DNA from: Photobacterium frigidiphilum
Lineage (GTDB): Bacteria > Pseudomonadota > Gammaproteobacteria > Enterobacterales > Vibrionaceae
Assembly: GCF_003025615.1 (NCBI RefSeq)
Contig: NZ_PYMJ01000016.1
Coordinates: forward strand, 1-64,000
Length of the DNA stretch: 64,000 nucleotides
Direction: 5' to 3'
The translations under genes and the position numbers were made by a program. This document shows positions 11,221-19,992 of this stretch, piece after piece. Positions within the stretch are counted from its first letter, which is position 1. Every line of letters begins with the position of its first letter. The notes below the pieces were generated by a model. The model was given only the letters and a program-made list of their open reading frames with translations. It did no database searches and was not told the origin of the DNA.

Positions 11221-11946
11221 TTAAGACGTTGGGCTTAACACGATTTCTACACGGCGATTTTCAGCACGGCCTTGCTCAGTTTTATTTGAGGCAATTGGGT
11301 TTGCTTCACCCATACCTCTGGTAATAACACGATTAGCCGCAACACCACCACGCATCAAGTTACTACTCACTTCACTTGCGCGAACCTGCGATAAACGTTG
11401 GTTATACGATGCAGAGCCAGTGCTATCAGTGAAGCCGTAAACATTAATAAGCGTCTTGTCGTACTCTTTCGCGACAAGAGCAACATTCTTTAACGCGGCA
11501 ACAGCGCGTGAACTTAGATCAGACTGATCAAAGCCAAATGTAATTTCGTTCGGCATATTTAATACAATATTATCGCCATCACGGGTAACGCTAATACCCG
11601 TAGATTCTAATTGCTGACGTAATTTGGTTTCTTGCACGTCCATGTAATAACCGATACCACCACCAAGTGCAGCACCTGATGCAGCGCCAATTAATGCACC
11701 TTTACCACGGTCACTTTTACTTGAAGAAGCCACACCAATAACAGCACCAGAAATAGCACCGATAAGTGCCCCACTGGTTGATTTCGCAGTTTGCTCTTCA
11801 CGCGAGTATGGGTTTACCGTTGTACAGCCGGTAGCAACAACAGATGTCATCACTGCAAATACCGCCGTACGTACCCACTTATTGGATACTTTATTCTTTG
11901 TTAATGTTTGATTGGATACCACTGAAAAATCCATTGTCTTCACCAT
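11221..11946 (-). CDS. OmpA-family lipoprotein with glycine zipper (YiaD-like)
   Basis: A 241-residue predicted outer-membrane lipoprotein. After an unusually long basic N-region the signal sequence ends in a lipobox VATGC (about residues 37-41). Two glycine-zipper stretches follow (GALIGAISGAVIGV and GALIGAASGAALGGGIGYY), then an OmpA-like peptidoglycan-binding domain with NVYGFTDSTGSASYN and AENRRVEIVL. This layout matches YiaD/Pal-like proteins. The ATG at 11946 has GGAG at good spacing. It is a single gene; no specific function can be assigned beyond envelope anchoring. Confidence 0.85.
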   Translation of the reverse strand: MVKTMDFSVVSNQTLTKNKVSNKWVRTAVFAVMTSVVATGCTTVNPYSREEQTAKSTSGALIGAISGAVIGVASSSKSDRGKGALIGAASGAALGGGIGYYMDVQETKLRQQLESTGISVTRDGDNIVLNMPNEITFGFDQSDLSSRAVAALKNVALVAKEYDKTLINVYGFTDSTGSASYNQRLSQVRASEVSSNLMRGGVAANRVITRGMGEANPIASNKTEQGRAENRRVEIVLSPTS

Positions 11947-12236
11947 TTTTTACTCCATACTCTCGATTTATGATCGATGTCTAATCACTACCACTCACTC
12001 ATTATTTTAAAGATAATGAGCCAGAAACTGCTTCTATTATAATGAACACTGATTTTTTACACATCAAGATAATGTCAAAAAAACACAGTGGAGATATAAA
12101 CACATCGATGTTTAAAAAAATAGTCCTGCAAAACAACCAAAGACGAATAAAAAACACTCACTAACCCTACTCGGTAAAAGCCATGCGAGGTATACTGGAA
12201 TATTACTTTTCATCCACTAATCTCGCGAAGTTCACA

Positions 12237-13148
12237 ATGCAGAATTACGATATTAAAACCTTTCAGGGTATGATCCTCGCACTGCAGGATTACTGGGGCA
12301 AGCAGGGTTGTACAATAGTTCAACCTCTAGACATGGAAGTTGGTGCTGGTACTTCTCACCCAATGACATGTCTTCGCGCTTTAGGTCCAGAGCCAATTGC
12401 AGCAGCATATGTACAACCATCACGTCGTCCTACTGATGGCCGTTACGGTGAAAACCCAAACCGCCTACAGCACTACTACCAGTTCCAAGTAATGCTAAAA
12501 CCATCTCCTGACAATATTCAGGAACTATACCTTGGCTCACTTGAAGTGCTAGGTGTCGATACTCAGGTACATGACATCCGCTTCGTTGAAGATAACTGGG
12601 AAAACCCAACACTGGGTGCCTGGGGTCTTGGCTGGGAAGTTTGGCTAAACGGTATGGAAGTAACACAATTTACTTACTTCCAGCAGGTTGGTGGTATTGA
12701 GTGTAAACCTGTAACAGGTGAAATCACTTACGGTATCGAACGTTTGGCGATGTACATCCAAAACGTTGACTCAGTTTACGACCTCGTTTGGACTGATGGT
12801 CCATTAGGTAAAGTAACCTATGGCGATATCTTTCACCAAAATGAAGTTGAGCAATCAACGTATAACTTTGAACACGCTGACGTAGATTTCTTATTCACTT
12901 TCTTCGACCAGTGCGAGAAAGAATGTAAGGAACTATTGGCACTAGAGACTCCGTTATCTCTTCCTGCCTACGAACGTATTCTAAAAGCAGGTCATGCGTT
13001 TAACTTGCTTGATGCGCGTAAAGCGATCTCGGTTACCGAGCGCCAACGTTACATCCTACGTATTCGCAACCTGACTAAACAAGTTGCTGAAGCTTACTAC
13101 GCGTCTCGTGAAGCTCTTGGCTTCCCGATGTGCAAAAAAGATAAGTAA
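12237..13148 (+). CDS. glyQ: Glycyl-tRNA synthetase alpha subunit GlyQ
   Basis: A 303-residue catalytic subunit of the alpha2-beta2 glycyl-tRNA synthetase, the same length as E. coli GlyQ and nearly colinear with it ([54 protein letters not shown]). It activates glycine with ATP in the cytoplasm. The start is ATG at 12237, at the E. coli-like N-terminus MQNYD; the frame is open 18 codons further upstream but that part has no counterpart in the family. It forms an operon with glyS nine bases downstream. Confidence 0.97.
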   Translation: MQNYDIKTFQGMILALQDYWGKQGCTIVQPLDMEVGAGTSHPMTCLRALGPEPIAAAYVQPSRRPTDGRYGENPNRLQHYYQFQVMLKPSPDNIQELYLGSLEVLGVDTQVHDIRFVEDNWENPTLGAWGLGWEVWLNGMEVTQFTYFQQVGGIECKPVTGEITYGIERLAMYIQNVDSVYDLVWTDGPLGKVTYGDIFHQNEVEQSTYNFEHADVDFLFTFFDQCEKECKELLALETPLSLPAYERILKAGHAFNLLDARKAISVTERQRYILRIRNLTKQVAEAYYASREALGFPMCKKDK

Positions 13149-13157
13149 GGACGTCGC

Positions 13158-15227
13158 ATGACTGAAAGAAATTTCCTTATCGAATTAGGTACTGAAGAGC
13201 TACCACCCAAAGCTCTTCGCACACTTGCTGAAGCATTTGCATCAAATTTTGAAGCAGAGTTAAAAACTGCAGCGCTTGTACACCAAGGTATCGAATGGTT
13301 TGCAACGCCTCGTCGTTTAGCGCTTAAAGTAACAGCACTGGCTACAGGTCAAGCTGATAGCGTCGTTGAAAAACGTGGACCTGCTATCTCTGCCGCTTTT
13401 GATGCAGAAGGTAACCCAACCAAAGCCGCTCAAGGCTGGGCACGTGGTAATGGTATTACTGTCGAGCAAGCTGATACTCTGAAAACAGAGAAAGGCGAAT
13501 GGTTACTGTACAAGCAAGAAGTGAAAGGTAAGCCAGCTCAAGCACTACTCAGTGGTCTTGCAGCAGCAGCACTGGCTAAATTGCCGATCCCTAAGCCTAT
13601 GCGCTGGGGTAACAACGAAATACAATTTATTCGCCCAGTTAAAACCCTAACCATGCTGTTAGGTGACGAACTCATCGAAGGCAATATTCTAGGTGCTGAC
13701 TCAGCACGCATCATTCGTGGTCACCGTTTCATGGGTGAAGCAGAATTTACGATTGATAATGCAGATCAGTATCCTGCTATTCTTGAAGAACGTGGCAAAG
13801 TAATGGCAAATTACGAAGCACGTAAAGCAATCATTCTTGAAGGTGCTAAGAAAGCGGCACTGGAAGTGGGTGGCATTGCTGATCTTGAAGATGAGCTCGT
13901 TGAAGAAGTCACATCTTTAGTTGAATGGCCTGTTGTATTAACAGCATCATTTGAAGAAAACTTCCTAAACGTACCGACTGAAGCACTGGTTTACACTATG
14001 AAAGGTGATCAGAAGTACTTCCCGGTTTACGATGCTGAAGGCAACCTAATACCTAAGTTTATTTTCGTGACAAACATTGAGTCGAAAGACCCACGTCAGA
14101 TCATCGAAGGTAATGAAAAGGTTGTTCGCCCTCGCCTAGCGGATGCTGAATTCTTCTTTAAAACAGACCGTAAACGCCCATTGGTTGATCGCCTTCCTGA
14201 ACTAGAAACGGCTATCTTCCAAAAGCAACTTGGTACGATTAAAGATAAGACCGATCGTATTACTGAGCTTGCTGGTTACATTGCAGAGCAAATCGATGCA
14301 GACGTAACAAATGCTAAACGCGCTGGCCTATTAGCCAAATGTGACCTAATGACATCAATGGTATTCGAGTTTACCGATACCCAAGGTGTGATGGGCATGC
14401 ATTACGCTCGCCATGATGGTGAAGCTGAAGATGTAGCATTAGCGTTATATGAACAGTACATGCCACGCTTTGCCGGTGACGAGTTACCAAGTACTGGTGT
14501 TTCAGCAGCTGTCGCGATGGCAGATAAGATTGATACGCTAGTAGGTATCTTCGGTATTGGTCAAGCACCAAAAGGTAGCGACCCATTCGCCCTACGCCGT
14601 GCAGCACTCGGTGTGCTACGCATCATCGTAGAGAAAGGTTACAACCTAGACTTAGTTGATCTTATCGCGAAGGCACGCGCTCAGTTTGGTGACAAGCTGA
14701 CAAATGCTAACGTGGAAGATGACGTTATCGACTTTATGCTAGGTCGCTTCCGTGCTTGGTATCAAGATGAAGGTCATAGTGTCGACGTAATTCTAGCAGT
14801 ATTAGCATTACGCCCAACACAGCCAGCTGATTTCGATAAGCGTGTTAAAGCCGTTAGCCATTTCCGTTCATTAGATGCAGCAGAATCATTAGCCGCAGCC
14901 AATAAACGTGTTGGTAATATCTTGGCTAAATTTGATGGCGAATTGCCATTAGCTGTAGATAGCTCACTACTGGTTGAAGATGCAGAAAAAGCGTTAGCTG
15001 AAAAAGTAGAAGCTATGATTGCAACGCTTGCACCAGTATTTGCCGAAGGCAACTACCAACAAGCCCTATCTGATCTAGCAACGCTACGTGAACCTGTAGA
15101 CGCATTCTTCGATAACGTAATGGTTATGGCAGATGACGAAAAGCTTAAAGTTAATCGTCTAACGATGCTTAACCTTTTACGTAACGAATTCTTAAAAGTT
15201 GCAGATATTTCTTTAGTTCAGAAATAA
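13158..15227 (+). CDS. glyS: Glycyl-tRNA synthetase beta subunit GlyS
   Basis: A 689-residue beta subunit, the same size as the E. coli protein. It carries the tRNA-binding and HD-like regions needed for glycylation of tRNA-Gly with GlyQ. The family N-terminus [14 protein letters not shown], the RGHRFMG segment, [21 protein letters not shown] and the C-terminal DALALR-like anticodon-binding region with [11 protein letters not shown] are visible. It follows glyQ by nine bases and ends before a strong terminator, beyond which lie two parS-like sites. Confidence 0.97.
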   Translation: MTERNFLIELGTEELPPKALRTLAEAFASNFEAELKTAALVHQGIEWFATPRRLALKVTALATGQADSVVEKRGPAISAAFDAEGNPTKAAQGWARGNGITVEQADTLKTEKGEWLLYKQEVKGKPAQALLSGLAAAALAKLPIPKPMRWGNNEIQFIRPVKTLTMLLGDELIEGNILGADSARIIRGHRFMGEAEFTIDNADQYPAILEERGKVMANYEARKAIILEGAKKAALEVGGIADLEDELVEEVTSLVEWPVVLTASFEENFLNVPTEALVYTMKGDQKYFPVYDAEGNLIPKFIFVTNIESKDPRQIIEGNEKVVRPRLADAEFFFKTDRKRPLVDRLPELETAIFQKQLGTIKDKTDRITELAGYIAEQIDADVTNAKRAGLLAKCDLMTSMVFEFTDTQGVMGMHYARHDGEAEDVALALYEQYMPRFAGDELPSTGVSAAVAMADKIDTLVGIFGIGQAPKGSDPFALRRAALGVLRIIVEKGYNLDLVDLIAKARAQFGDKLTNANVEDDVIDFMLGRFRAWYQDEGHSVDVILAVLALRPTQPADFDKRVKAVSHFRSLDAAESLAAANKRVGNILAKFDGELPLAVDSSLLVEDAEKALAEKVEAMIATLAPVFAEGNYQQALSDLATLREPVDAFFDNVMVMADDEKLKVNRLTMLNLLRNEFLKVADISLVQK

Positions 15228-15247
15228 CTCGCCGCCAAAAGAATACA

Positions 15248-15276
15248 AACCCTACACTTTGGTGTGGGGTTTTTTT
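15248..15276 (+). terminator. Rho-independent terminator of glyQS
   Basis: The stem AACCCTACAC / GTGTGGGGTT (one G-T pair) has a four-base loop and is followed by a T run, 20 bases after the glyS stop. Confidence 0.9.
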
Positions 15277-15283
15277 ATGCCTG

Positions 15284-15299
15284 TGTTTCACGTGAAACA
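15284..15299. promoter_or_regulatory. parS site (ParB binding), exact consensus
   Basis: TGTTTCACGTGAAACA is a perfect 16-base palindrome, identical to the chromosome I parS of Vibrio cholerae. It lies directly after the glyS terminator, 82 bases from a second, near-consensus copy. Confidence 0.93.
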
Positions 15300-15365
15300 A
15301 CATTACAGTAAAATACAACCACCAGCAATTCAGTAAAATCTAGGTACTTATAATATAAAGCCCAT

Positions 15366-15381
15366 TGTTTCACATGAAACA
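15366..15381. promoter_or_regulatory. parS-like site, one mismatch
   Basis: TGTTTCACATGAAACA differs from the perfect parS only at the central G to A (CACATG instead of CACGTG). Its position 82 bases from an exact copy and the presence of the same variant at 16835 argue against chance. Confidence 0.7.
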
Positions 15382-15513
15382 TCAGACCAGAACATTGGTT
15401 GCTTCTTGTTCTTTCCCTCTGCAGTACAATCATGTATGTTGAAATATGAATACAACTTATACAGTTATTTAACAAATAATGATTAGAACAATACACTGAG
15501 GTCGGTAGTACAC

Positions 15514-16764
15514 ATGGAGTTTTCTACATTCGGAGACAAGTTCGCTCGTTATTCAGGTATCACCCAATTGATGGATGACTTGAATGATGGTTTAAGAAAT
15601 CCAGACGCAATCATGTTAGGTGGCGGTAATCCCGCACAAATTCCCTTCATGGTGGATTACTTTAACGACATAGCCAAAGAGATGGTTAGCACGGGTGAAC
15701 TCGCAGCGGCAATGACAAATTATGATGGCCCTCAAGGGAAAAATACCTTCATCAATGCCCTCGCCGATTTGCTCAGTGACACGTATGGCTGGGATATTAG
15801 TGCAAAAAATATTGCGCTGACAAACGGTAGCCAAAGTGCGTTCTTTAACCTCTTCAATTTACTGGCGGGAGAATTCCCAGACGGCAGCAAGAAGAAAGTT
15901 TTACTCCCGTTGGCACCTGAATATATCGGCTATGGCGATTCAGGGTTAAGCGAAGATATGTTTATTTCTTATCATCCTGAAATTACCTTACTGGAAAATG
16001 ATCAATTCAAATACCACATCGACTTTAAAAAGTTAAAAGTCGATAGCAGTATCGGGGTTATTTGCGCCTCTCGCCCAACAAACCCAACCGGTAATGTACT
16101 CACCGATGAAGAAATTCACCATTTAGATCAGCTTGCTCAAGAACACAAGATTCCATTGATCATTGATAACGCTTACGGCATGCCGTTTCCTGATATTATT
16201 TTTGCTGATGTCACTCCTTTCTGGAATGAAAATACCATTCTATGCATGAGCCTTTCAAAACTAGGGTTACCAGGTGTTCGCTGTGGCATTGTAATCGCGA
16301 GTGAAGAAATCACCACAGCAATAACCAATATGAATGGCGTGCTCAGTTTAGCGCCAGGGAGCGTTGGTCCGGCCATCATCAATAAGATGATGGAGAGAAA
16401 TGATTTACTGACTTTAAGTGAAAAAGTCATCAAACCTTTTTACTTACAAAAATCACAGGATGCGGTAAAACTGCTACAAACCGCGATTACAGATCCACGT
16501 TTTCGTATTCATAAACCCGAAGGCGCGATGTTCTTATGGTTATGGTTTAAAGGGTTACCGATTACGACAATGGAACTCTATCGTCGCTTAAAAGCACGTG
16601 GAGTATTAATTGTTCCAGGCGAATACTTTTTTATTGGCTTAGATGATGACTGGCAACATGGCCATGAATGTTTACGTATGAACTATGTACAAAGTGACGA
16701 AGACATGCAAAAAGGCATTGCAGCTATCGCAGAAGAAGTTGCCAAGGCGTATGCAGAAGGCTAA
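15514..16764 (+). CDS. avtA: Valine-pyruvate aminotransferase AvtA
   Basis: A 416-residue class I/II PLP-dependent aminotransferase, colinear with E. coli AvtA (417 residues). It interconverts valine plus pyruvate with 2-oxoisovalerate plus alanine. Visible are FGDKFARYSGI at the start, GGGNPAQIP (36-44), the substrate loop SRPTNPTGN (186-194), the PLP aspartate in IIDNAYG (217-223) and the Schiff-base lysine K249 in MSLSKLGLPG. It is a single gene, flanked on both sides by parS-like sites. Vibrio cholerae has the same avtA-glyS-glyQ neighbourhood. Confidence 0.95.
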   Translation: MEFSTFGDKFARYSGITQLMDDLNDGLRNPDAIMLGGGNPAQIPFMVDYFNDIAKEMVSTGELAAAMTNYDGPQGKNTFINALADLLSDTYGWDISAKNIALTNGSQSAFFNLFNLLAGEFPDGSKKKVLLPLAPEYIGYGDSGLSEDMFISYHPEITLLENDQFKYHIDFKKLKVDSSIGVICASRPTNPTGNVLTDEEIHHLDQLAQEHKIPLIIDNAYGMPFPDIIFADVTPFWNENTILCMSLSKLGLPGVRCGIVIASEEITTAITNMNGVLSLAPGSVGPAIINKMMERNDLLTLSEKVIKPFYLQKSQDAVKLLQTAITDPRFRIHKPEGAMFLWLWFKGLPITTMELYRRLKARGVLIVPGEYFFIGLDDDWQHGHECLRMNYVQSDEDMQKGIAAIAEEVAKAYAEG

Positions 16765-16834
16765 TTAATCGAATAATAAGTGATAGAAATACCGCCTATT
16801 CTTTTTACTAAAGTTCAACGATTCCCTTTCGCTA

Positions 16835-16850
16835 TGTTTCACATGAAACA
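16835..16850. promoter_or_regulatory. parS-like site, one mismatch
   Basis: TGTTTCACATGAAACA, the same CACATG variant as at 15366, lies in the spacer between avtA and ibpA. Confidence 0.7.
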
Positions 16851-16907
16851 TTGATAGCAGATCTTTTAGCAATCGCAGGTCAGCTTGCAAACCAAACCTA
16901 TAGATAC

Positions 16908-16932
16908 AAAAAAGGTCAGCATAAGCTGACCT
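16908..16932 (-). terminator. Rho-independent terminator of ibpA
   Basis: On the minus strand the perfect stem AGGTCAGC / GCTGACCT with a four-base loop is followed by a T run, 40 bases after the ibpA stop. Confidence 0.88.
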
Positions 16933-16972
16933 TCACTACTCTTTTCTTTTATGAATAAAACCGACTTAGTCT

Positions 16973-17410
16973 TTATTCACCCTCAACGATACGATGACCA
17001 TTAATTGCAATTTTTCTTGGTTGCTGCTCTTTCGGGATCTCACGTTCAAGATCAATATGAAGTAAACCATTCACCATTTGAGCATCGATAACTTTGACAT
17101 AATCAGCGAGCTGGAACTTACGCTCAAAATCACGTTCAGCAATACCTTGGTATAAATATTGGCGTTCTTCTTTTTCACTTTCGCGAATACCGCGCACAAT
17201 CAGTTTATTCTGTTGCTGTGTAATATCGAGTTGTTCTTCAGCAAAACCTGCAACAGCCATTGTTATACGGTAGTGATTATCATCTTGTTGCTCAATGTTA
17301 TATGGCGGGTAACCAGTATTTGCGTTACTCACATTTTTTTCCATTTGATTGAATAAACGATCAAAGCCAATAGCTGAACGATAAAGAGGAGTGAAATCTA
17401 CGTTGCGCAT
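16973..17410 (-). CDS. ibpA: Small heat-shock protein IbpA
   Basis: A 145-residue Hsp20/alpha-crystallin holdase closely similar to E. coli IbpA. It shares the N-terminus [20 protein letters not shown], the YPPYNI lead-in, and alpha-crystallin core strands ([37 protein letters not shown]). The C-terminus keeps the IxI-type anchor region (KIAINGH). It binds unfolding proteins for later refolding by DnaK/ClpB. ATG 17410 is chosen by homology and its AAGGATAGGT ribosome-binding site; the open frame upstream belongs to the leader. A sigma-32 promoter and a ROSE-like thermometer lie upstream. Confidence 0.95.
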   Translation of the reverse strand: MRNVDFTPLYRSAIGFDRLFNQMEKNVSNANTGYPPYNIEQQDDNHYRITMAVAGFAEEQLDITQQQNKLIVRGIRESEKEERQYLYQGIAERDFERKFQLADYVKVIDAQMVNGLLHIDLEREIPKEQQPRKIAINGHRIVEGE

Positions 17411-17520
17411 AATACCTATCCTTCTAATGAAGCAATATAAATAATATAAGTAATGAAGTGATTTTCCTGAAAGGACAAACCAAACACATAACCCTACTTG
17501 AGGCGTCTTGCTCTTCATTA
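17411..17520 (-). promoter_or_regulatory. ibpA 5' leader with ROSE-like RNA thermometer
   Basis: The untranslated leader is about 110 bases long. Next to the start codon, TTGCTTC (17429-17435) can pair with GAAGGAT (17418-17424) around a four-base ATTA loop. This covers the ribosome-binding site and leaves a G opposite G. That short, imperfect helix with a TTGCT strand facing the Shine-Dalgarno is the hallmark of ROSE thermometers in ibp and other small heat-shock genes. Melting with heat would free translation. The function is inferred from the family. Confidence 0.72.
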
Positions 17521-17526
17521 ATAGAT

Positions 17527-17553
17527 ATAAGGGGAAGAAAGGTATTTTTCAAG
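17527..17553 (-). promoter_or_regulatory. Sigma-32 heat-shock promoter of ibpA
   Basis: On the minus strand CTTGAAA (17547-17553), 12 bases, then CCCCTTAT (17527-17534). This differs at one position from the sigma-32 consensus CTTGAAA / CCCCATNT, at an accepted spacing. Confidence 0.85.
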
Positions 17554-17849
17554 GCTATGTATCAGCAAACTGTTGTAGAACAATCAGGCTTAATTCATTA
17601 TCGCCTAGCCTAGACAGCGATTCCATCAATGCCCACACTGTGAATCGACGCCTTGTTGTTAATGAGGGTCACCTTATTCGAAGCGCAGTACTCACCGATA
17701 AAAAACACAAGGGATAAGCAACCTGATAGGTTACTTCGCCCTAGGCATTATCGGTTGGCCGAGCATGCGCTTTGACGCGATTAATGCTGGATATGGAAGA
17801 AACTCCAGAACCATTATTTGCAATAAAGTCTTCAAGGGAAAGTCTACTC
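17554..17849. other. Spacer between ibpA promoter and the parM operon, no gene seen
   Basis: About 300 bases with no convincing gene. A 69-codon open frame on the + strand (17508-17717) overlaps the ibpA promoter and has no ribosome-binding site. Small dyads occur: GTAACCTATCAGGTTGC (17719-17735 on the minus strand, stem AACCT/AGGTT) and the palindrome GCCCTAGGC (17740-17748). They may be remnants of a mobile or repetitive element, but I could not match them to one. Confidence 0.4.
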
Positions 17850-17880
17850 AAACCGCATTCTAAGAAGGTGCGGTTTTATT
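17850..17880. terminator. Hairpin, probable terminator after the parM operon
   Basis: The stem AAACCGCA / TGCGGTTT encloses an 11-base loop. It is followed by TTTATT on the + strand but only by a weak T run on the minus strand. It starts 9 bases past the stop of the parM-partner gene, so it may protect that mRNA end or act mainly on + strand readthrough. Confidence 0.6.
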
Positions 17881-17888
17881 GATAACAA

Positions 17889-18587
17889 TTAAAATATACC
17901 TTTCTTTTTCACCTTCTGAATATTCGCAATTTGTTGTGATAAATCCAGTTCAGGTTCAGACTTTTCAATTTCAGGTAATGGTTGCCCATTTGAAAGCGAC
18001 TTAATCAGCTGATTTTGTGTTTTCAGTAGCGCTTTTAATTCAGCGATTTCTCGATGCTGACTATGCGCTTTTATTTCAGCTGCCAAATTCTGCTGCAATG
18101 CCGCTATATCACTTTCTGATAGTCCATTTTGTACCGCTGCAGTTACGGTATTGGATTCAACTAACCCTGCTTTGATCTGTTGAATTTCATCCATCAACGA
18201 TTTCATATTTACCGCAGCCTTCAACTCATCAATCAATGCATGAGTATCAAGCGCTGGCAATGACGGCTTGGTAGAGGGTAATGCTAGCCCACAGTTTTCT
18301 AACTGCTGCTCTAGCGTGTCTATCTTAATTCTTTCTTCAGTTAACGACCCCGCAAGGGCATTACTAAGTGCGGGGTTAAGTAAGTAAAGAAACATTCCTG
18401 CTAGATAGATATTCTTATGCATATGCAGACTGTAATGCAGGGCTACACCTGCACTTGGATCTGACATCATCTCTTTACGATCTTTCGCCCAGCCCTGCAT
18501 AACGCCAACCGCATAGCGGTCAGCATTAGAATTGACAGGATCCAGATAAATTGAGTAGTTAACTCGCTTTAACGGACGACTACTCAT
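17889..18587 (-). CDS. Putative ParR-like partner of the chromosomal ParM, coiled coil
   Basis: A 232-residue protein that I cannot assign to a family by sequence alone. The N-terminal part (LKRVNYSIYLDP...ADRYAVGVMQGW) is the size and pattern of a ribbon-helix-helix strand plus helices, as in ParR/StbB DNA-binding adaptors. From about residue 82 on it is mostly charged and heptad-like (LTEERIKIDTLEQQLENCG; ALIDELKAAV; HREIAELKALLKTQ), ending KVKKKGIF. It starts at ATG 18587, overlapping the end of parM by eight bases with GAGG upstream, so it is translationally coupled. Plasmid ParR proteins are about half as long. The role is inferred from gene order only. Confidence 0.6.
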   Translation of the reverse strand: MSSRPLKRVNYSIYLDPVNSNADRYAVGVMQGWAKDRKEMMSDPSAGVALHYSLHMHKNIYLAGMFLYLLNPALSNALAGSLTEERIKIDTLEQQLENCGLALPSTKPSLPALDTHALIDELKAAVNMKSLMDEIQQIKAGLVESNTVTAAVQNGLSESDIAALQQNLAAEIKAHSQHREIAELKALLKTQNQLIKSLSNGQPLPEIEKSEPELDLSQQIANIQKVKKKGIF

Positions 18588-19626
18588 CTTCGACCTCAAC
18601 TAAGGTTTCACGCTCAATGTGAACCTCTTTAACATCGGTATTGTATAGGCATAATTCACGAGCCAATGCTGACTGTGCATCTTTAATCAGCACCACACGA
18701 TCGCCTAAGACTTCATAAGCAGCTTGAATCGCATCATATACCAGCGGCGCACCACCACCAACCAGATAAACACGGTTAGGGTTTTTGGCAAATTTCTTTG
18801 CTTCATAAGCAACCGCTGAACCCAGTTCTTGGATCTTAATTTCAATCTTATCAAGAATGTTATTTATCTGTGATTCGTCGTTAACGACTTCTTTAACGAA
18901 GTCTAAATCATGGCGGCGTTTAATGAGTTCATTTGCCACTAAGTAGCTAGAGTCGCTATCTGCTGAGGCCAATGCCTTACGCGCGGCATCAGTAACCATT
19001 GAAACGCCAATTTCGTTATTACCATAAACAGCGGAAACATCATCAAACGGACCAACGATAACACCCATATCTAACGTTGTACCGCCACAGTCAACAACCA
19101 GTGAACGTGAGAATTCATTACAATCTGAGTTTATCAAGGTTGATAGCACAGCAGGTAAGCTCTCAGGCATGACTTCCACATCAGCAACTTCAAATAGCTC
19201 GCCTTTATTTAAGCTGATTTCACGCATTAAGTTCGCACGTTTCTTGGTGATTTTTTCTTCATTACGCTGGCAGTCTTCTGAGTTATAAAACTCAGTAATT
19301 GGCAGGGTGACTACTAAAGTAACGGTGCATGGTTTTAGGCCGGTTTGCATTAAAGCATGATGCACAGCAAGCAGATTCAGATCATCGTATTGATAATCAA
19401 CATGCGTCGTTGCTAATGCTTTATCTGACGTTGCATCGTAAGTGTATTTCGTTGTACCAATGGTGTAGTTATAAACTTTTTTATCGCGTCGCAGCGCCGC
19501 ACTTTTCCAATCTTTACGGAAAGAATTTGGAGAAACGATGGTTTTTAACTGGTTGTTTTCAATCCAGCTTACTTTTACATTTGTTGAACCATCGTCAACC
19601 GCAATTTTAAACGCCGATACCGTCAT
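18580..19626 (-). CDS. parM: ParM/StbA-family actin-like ATPase
   Basis: A 348-residue actin-fold protein with strong similarity to plasmid R1 ParM (about 320 residues). Shared blocks are phosphate loop 1 DDGSTNVKVSW (11-21), SPNSFRKDW (32-40), YQYDDLNLLAVHHALMQTGL (78-97), VMPESLPA (152-159), phosphate loop 2 DCGGTTLD (179-186) and the adenosine loop VGGGAP (289-294). Plasmid ParM filaments push sister plasmids apart after capture by ParR on parC. ATG 19626 is chosen because it places the N-terminus like ParM; an upstream TTG is unlikely. It carries an extra acidic C-terminal tail. What it moves here is unknown. Confidence 0.88.
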   Translation of the reverse strand: MTVSAFKIAVDDGSTNVKVSWIENNQLKTIVSPNSFRKDWKSAALRRDKKVYNYTIGTTKYTYDATSDKALATTHVDYQYDDLNLLAVHHALMQTGLKPCTVTLVVTLPITEFYNSEDCQRNEEKITKKRANLMREISLNKGELFEVADVEVMPESLPAVLSTLINSDCNEFSRSLVVDCGGTTLDMGVIVGPFDDVSAVYGNNEIGVSMVTDAARKALASADSDSSYLVANELIKRRHDLDFVKEVVNDESQINNILDKIEIKIQELGSAVAYEAKKFAKNPNRVYLVGGGAPLVYDAIQAAYEVLGDRVVLIKDAQSALARELCLYNTDVKEVHIERETLVEVEDE

Positions 19627-19756
19627 AACTTCACTCACAATAATAATTAGTAACGCCCTTTTTATAACAATATCCAAATGGTGATATCGTCATGAAAAGT
19701 TAATTACTTAAAAAAAAACAATGCAAAGGGTTATATTTAAACAATAAAAACCCAAT

Positions 19757-19783
19757 AAAAATAAGGAAGCACGAGTCTTCCTT
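19757..19783 (-). terminator. Probable terminator downstream of the lafU region
   Basis: The stem AAGGAAG / CTTCCTT with a seven-base loop (19763-19783) is followed on the minus strand by TATTTTTATT. It lies between the lafU side and the parM promoter region. The remaining spacer to parM (19627-19756) is A/T-rich, with a dyad ATATC-N8-GATAT at 19670-19687 but no repeated iterons of the parC kind. Confidence 0.65.
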
Positions 19784-19789
19784 AAAAAA

Positions 19790-19963
19790 TTATAATACTT
19801 TCAGCAACATCAACGGAAACATCTGGTCATCCACATTTAATAACTTGCGAATCCCTTCAATTCCCAGCCCAAATATTGCGCCATGACTTCGTGATCTGTG
19901 GTAGGTCTGTACTGCCAGAATGAGGTCATTATCTTGCAGCGGACGCTGAGAAGCAATGGCAAC
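19790..19963 (-). pseudogene. Gene remnant: 58-codon open frame without a start
   Basis: Between lafU and the terminator, one minus-strand frame stays open from a TGA (19964-19966) to a TAA (19790-19792). Its translation looks like a genuine protein C-terminus: LQDNDLILAVQTYHRSRS, then HGAIFGLGIEGIRKLL and a leucine-rich end. It has no start codon at a sensible place and no ribosome-binding site. I do not recognise the parent family. It may be the tail of a gene truncated when the flagellar island or parM operon arrived. Confidence 0.4.
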
Positions 19964-19992
19964 TCAGGTCTCGCATAAAATAAACTCTATGA

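Noticed and set aside
17508-17717. A 69-codon open frame on the + strand as a gene
   Set aside because: It overlaps the ibpA sigma-32 promoter and leader, has no ribosome-binding site and no recognisable protein features.
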